Assembly: GCA_913061235.1 (NCBI GenBank)
Contig: CAJXTB010000016.1
Location: 62,001 to 126,000 of the forward strand
Length of the DNA: 64,000 bases
From: an uncultured Pseudomonadota bacterium
Lineage (GTDB): Bacteria > Myxococcota_A > UBA796 > GCA-2862545
Direction: 5' to 3'
In this document: one piece after another, positions 61,368 through 64,000 of the stretch
Numbering within the stretch: the first letter of the stretch is position 1
Layout: every line of letters begins with the position of its first letter
Program-made: the position numbers and the translations under genes
The notes under the pieces: generated by a model
Databases searched by the model: none
What the model was told of the DNA's origin: nothing
What the model saw: the letters and a program-made list of their open reading frames with translations, nothing else

Positions 61368-61556
61368 ATGGCCAAGAAGAAGAACGCAGCGCGCCAGACG
61401 ATTCACCTCGAGTGTACCGAACAGCGTGACTCTGGTGTTGCCGGCATGAGCCGGTACGCCACCCAGAAGAACAAAAAGAACAGCCCGAAGCGCCTAGAGC
61501 TTCGCAAGTTCAACCCGTTCCTTCGCCGTTACACGCTTCATCGTGAAGTCAAGTAG
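61368..61556 (+). CDS. rpmG: 50S ribosomal protein L33
   Basis: A 62-residue basic protein with the bL33 pattern [37 protein letters not shown] lies four bases before the ATG. It has only one of the four cysteines that bind zinc in the C+ form (LEC at the first position), so it is a C- type. It is followed by rpsD after 80 bases, with the strong terminator only after rpsD, so they likely form an operon. L33 contacts the large subunit E site. Confidence 0.93.
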   Translation: MAKKKNAARQTIHLECTEQRDSGVAGMSRYATQKNKKNSPKRLELRKFNPFLRRYTLHREVK

Positions 61557-61636
61557 CGAAACCCCCGTGATGTTCACCCATGATCACTCCGATCGAGCCC
61601 TGAACATCGCACTATTTGCACCAAAGGAGGCGTGAA

Positions 61637-62254
61637 ATGGCACGCTATCGTGGACCGCGTCTGAAAAAATGTCGCGCAGTGGGCACGGTGCTTCCCGGAC
61701 TTACGACGGTCGCTACACTCGACCGTCCGTACCCGCCCGGAGAGCACGGAACTCGTCGTCGGCCAAAGCCGAGTGACTACAAGATCCGCTTGATCGAAAA
61801 GCAGAAGGCTCGTTGGCACTTCGGCGTACTGGAAAAGCAATTCCAGAACTACGTCAAGAAGGCTTCGAAGTTGAAGGGACCATCGGGTGCAAACCTGATC
61901 ACGCTCCTTCAGAGCCGTCTGGACAACATCGTCTGGCGTCTGGGCTTGGCCCGCACAATCCCAGCTGCTCGTCAGTTGATTGTGCACGGTCACATCGAGA
62001 TCAACGGCAAGCGCGTTGACCGTCCCAGCTACCAGGTTGCCCCAGGAATGGAGATTGGCGTTCGCGAGAAGTCGCGCAACAAGACCTTCATCCAGGAAGC
62101 AATGGGCTACGCAGCCACCCAGACCCGCCCAGCTTGGCTCGATTTCGATCCTAGCAAGGCACTTGGCAAGATGAACTCTACGCCAGAGCGTGCCGATGTG
62201 CCGTTCGAGCTACAAGAGAGCGCCATCATCGAGTTCTACTCGCAAAAGCTCTAA
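61637..62254 (+). CDS. rpsD: 30S ribosomal protein S4
   Basis: A 205-residue primary rRNA-binding protein. It starts [16 protein letters not shown] and has [53 protein letters not shown] (S4 RNA-binding domain), and VREKSRN. AAAGGAGG six bases before the ATG is a near-perfect ribosome binding site. It lacks the zinc knuckle cysteines of the C+ form. It lies away from the usual alpha operon (no rpoA, rplQ, rpsK or rpsM nearby). S4 starts assembly of the small subunit. Confidence 0.97.
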   Translation: MARYRGPRLKKCRAVGTVLPGLTTVATLDRPYPPGEHGTRRRPKPSDYKIRLIEKQKARWHFGVLEKQFQNYVKKASKLKGPSGANLITLLQSRLDNIVWRLGLARTIPAARQLIVHGHIEINGKRVDRPSYQVAPGMEIGVREKSRNKTFIQEAMGYAATQTRPAWLDFDPSKALGKMNSTPERADVPFELQESAIIEFYSQKL

Positions 62255-62274
62255 GCTAAGCGACAGAACGAAAG

Positions 62275-62307
62275 AACCCCGGAAGCCTTGTGCTTCCGGG
62301 GTTTTTT
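62275..62307 (+). terminator. Rho-independent terminator after rpsD
   Basis: A perfect 12-bp stem, AACCCCGGAAGC paired with GCTTCCGGGGTT, with a 5-base loop (CTTGT) and a run of T at the end. It begins 20 bases after the rpsD stop and should end the rpmG-rpsD transcript. Confidence 0.95.
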
Positions 62308-62375
62308 GTGTCTTGGGATTTGCGAGAGACGAAGTAATTAGCCGGCCCCCCTCAAACACAGTCGCCGTCCAGTCC

Positions 62376-63377
62376 CTAGGGCACGCCCACACTCAAGTCC
62401 GCGGGAACTCCGACCACAATCGGGGCCCCTGCCTCTGGCCGCTCGTGCATCGTCGGACGAACCCCCAGGTCACGCTCCAACAGCGCTGCGACGTAGACCG
62501 CCAGTTCTTCATGGTCAGGTCGGTAGGCGACCGTCAGTGCAGCGCCGGCTGTCGCGTCGTCGGGGACTACTGGCACGCGACTCCCGAACCTCGAATCCGT
62601 TGCCAACGCACGTCCGACACTGTCTCGGGCGGTGGGCGGACCAACTACGTGAACCCAGACACCATCGCCGCCCATCGCGCACGCCAAGTAGCGGTCTTCG
62701 CACAGCCAGCCCTTGCGCGAGCCCTGCGTCCACAACCGTGCTGCCGTGCACTCAAAGCTACGAGTCAGCTCCGGAACCGGCGTTGTTTCCCCTTCGTCTA
62801 CCCACTGACTGTTCACCCGCAAGGTGCCGCCACTGTAGTCCCACGTGCCAACATTTCTCATGGCAAATGGCGGCCCGGATAGGCCGGAAATGGCGCCGCC
62901 GGGGAGCAGCGAGAGCTCGTCCATGTCGTCACAGAATCCAGAAGCGACAATCGCGTCAGGAAACTCGATGACCTGCCCACTCTCCCACACCGGTTCACTG
63001 TTCAAGGGCACCGGTTGCGGCTCGGCGAGACGAATAGCCAGCTGCGACAGGTCGCCTGGAACGTCGTCGACGTCAATCCCAACCCCGCCACAGTCGAAGA
63101 AACCGAGCGTCTTTCGTGCGTTGCTGTCGGTGAAGTGACCAACGTCCAAGTGTCGACACTCCTGCGCTTCCAGCTCGCCACGAAGTGCTCGCCAGTCTTC
63201 CGACGTCAGCTCTGACGCCGAAGACGTTCCGACGCGCCACTCTTCACCGTTGTGGGACAACTCCCACGTACCGGTCAGCTCGACTGGAGCGGAGGGAGCG
63301 AACAGGCCGCTGCATCCCAAAAGGCTAATGAACACAACCGGAGCAACACCGATTGCGACGCCGAAGGACCGCGTCAT
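62376..63377 (-). CDS. Lipoprotein of unknown function
   Basis: A 333-residue lipoprotein. The ATG at 63375-63377 overlaps the TGA of the preceding gene by one base; the signal peptide ends LLGCS. The mature part starts VELTGTWELSHNGEEWRVG, a strand-rich beginning as in lipocalin-like or META-type domains, and has several cysteines (CRHLD, DCGG, GFCDD, LACAMG). The last 90 residues are a second part (ARDSVGRALATDSRFG) with probable alternating strands and helices. No family is recognised. Confidence 0.65.
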   Translation of the reverse strand: MTRSFGVAIGVAPVVFISLLGCSGLFAPSAPVELTGTWELSHNGEEWRVGTSSASELTSEDWRALRGELEAQECRHLDVGHFTDSNARKTLGFFDCGGVGIDVDDVPGDLSQLAIRLAEPQPVPLNSEPVWESGQVIEFPDAIVASGFCDDMDELSLLPGGAISGLSGPPFAMRNVGTWDYSGGTLRVNSQWVDEGETTPVPELTRSFECTAARLWTQGSRKGWLCEDRYLACAMGGDGVWVHVVGPPTARDSVGRALATDSRFGSRVPVVPDDATAGAALTVAYRPDHEELAVYVAALLERDLGVRPTMHERPEAGAPIVVGVPADLSVGVP

Positions 63378-64000
63378 CACTCCGGACCCGCCTTAGGCGA
63401 CGGTGTTGTGACGCCAGCAGCATCACCCAGTTGACGCGCCTTACGACCGGCCCAGCTGGACCATCCTTCCTCCTGCGACACGGGCTCCAATTCGGTCTGT
63501 GGTACTGGCATATCGAGTCGCACCCCTTCCTCCACAGAGGTCACCGTTGGCGACCAGCCAAACCACGCACTGTTGTTGGGACGTCCGTAGAACTCCAGCG
63601 CCTTGTCACCAACATCGTGCCCCTCATTCGTGAAGATGCCGTGTCCGCCGTCTTCTGCCTCGTCTCGGTTGTAGTCGGCTCCCCCCCGGGAGTGTGCTCC
63701 CAACTGGCGAACATGCACGACACGATGCGACCCAACTAGGTCCGGCTGGGTGTTTTGGTCCATCGAGAATGGGCCGTCTTGCCACTGCCCGTCCGCGCTC
63801 ACAAATCCTGCTTCGTCCACCTTAGCGACGCCATGTCCCAGGACGACGTGCACAACCGTGGAATGCCCACCACCGGTGCCCTTCCAGTGTTGACATGTAT
63901 CTCCCGGTTTGGCATCTGCTGGATTGACCTCTTCGCCTAAGCCCGAGTGACGAAGTGCCGCGCCGGCTCCCGCCAGTCGCTCATCCCGTTGGTCGCTACT
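63377..64000 (-). CDS. Hypothetical protein, cut by right edge (CHAP/NlpC-like stretch)
   Basis: From the stop at 63377 the minus-strand frame is open to the window edge, 207 codons, so the start is outside. A GTG at 63853 would be an internal start, but the frame continues with plausible sequence: VNPADAKPGDTCQHWKG, then GGHSTVVHVV. This A-x-PGD-x2-x-x-W-x-G and GHS-x-VV pattern resembles the active-site regions of CHAP/NlpC-type cell-wall amidases, but the catalytic cysteine is uncertain (TCQHW is a candidate). The C-terminal part is low-complexity polar. It is coupled to the lipoprotein gene by a TGATG overlap. Confidence 0.5.
   Translation of the reverse strand, partial: SSDQRDERLAGAGAALRHSGLGEEVNPADAKPGDTCQHWKGTGGGHSTVVHVVLGHGVAKVDEAGFVSADGQWQDGPFSMDQNTQPDLVGSHRVVHVRQLGAHSRGGADYNRDEAEDGGHGIFTNEGHDVGDKALEFYGRPNNSAWFGWSPTVTSVEEGVRLDMPVPQTELEPVSQEEGWSSWAGRKARQLGDAAGVTTPSPKAGPE

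Overview
The window looks like a compact stretch of chromosome from a high-GC, Gram-negative, deltaproteobacterial-type organism, most likely an uncultured member of the Myxococcota or a close relative. The evidence is: many lipoproteins whose lipobox cysteine is followed by Asp/Ser/Thr-rich acidic linkers; a trypsin-like protease ending in a Cys/Ser run, a hydrophobic segment and an Arg cluster (a MYXO-CTERM-like sorting tail); a C-factor/CsgA-like dehydrogenase; and 'QGRLLD' N-terminal secreted proteins. I saw no tRNA, rRNA, insertion sequence, prophage or CRISPR array. Genes are very tightly packed: many are coupled by ATGA/GTGA overlaps, and several convergent pairs abut or share a CTAG containing both stop codons.

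Layout. 1-6264: start of a lipoprotein cut by the left edge, a large lipoprotein with a hexapeptide-repeat beta-helix, a fatty acid desaturase, an MFS transporter, a tiny histidine-kinase remnant and a small membrane protein. 6501-15839: a 24-bp perfect palindrome (probable operator) followed by eight tightly coupled genes: degenerate HAD-like protein, two Lys2/male-sterility-type reductases, a polysaccharide pyruvyl transferase family protein, acyl-CoA synthetase, crotonase, acyl carrier protein and a second AMP ligase. This is the best candidate for an undescribed pathway, probably making or modifying a fatty-acyl-derived lipid. 15840-20538: small membrane protein, DUF6435-like protein and a group of secreted or lipoprotein genes. 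20760-25522: MerA-like flavoprotein, lipid kinase, PlsC acyltransferase and a methyltransferase. 25611-29985: TPR protein, exported protein and class A penicillin-binding protein in one operon. 30050-34034: small protein and two tandem paralogous three-module lipoproteins.

34041-43832: Lhr-type helicase, then surface-polysaccharide genes: a WecA-like glycosylphosphotransferase with an extra C-terminal domain, a flippase, and WecB and WecC, which would make UDP-ManNAc and UDP-ManNAcA. 43968-49570: beta-propeller lipoprotein coupled to a SprT/DUF2786 protein, the CsgA-like SDR, and a pair of FAD oxidoreductases. 49581-54522: recN with two small membrane proteins, the trypsin-like protease and a divergent Fpg/Nei-like glycosylase. 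54547-61233: aminotransferase, MORN/PQQ-like lipoprotein, small membrane protein, alpha/beta hydrolase, A-type Fe-S carrier, membrane protein and esterase lipoprotein. 61368-64000: rpmG and rpsD, both of the cysteine-poor type, with a strong rho-independent terminator, then a lipoprotein and a gene cut by the right edge.

Taken together, the window is rich in envelope functions: lipid synthesis and remodelling, peptidoglycan synthesis, surface polysaccharide and many exported lipoproteins. DNA repair and translation genes lie between them. Names and functions are read from motifs and family resemblance; no database search was run.
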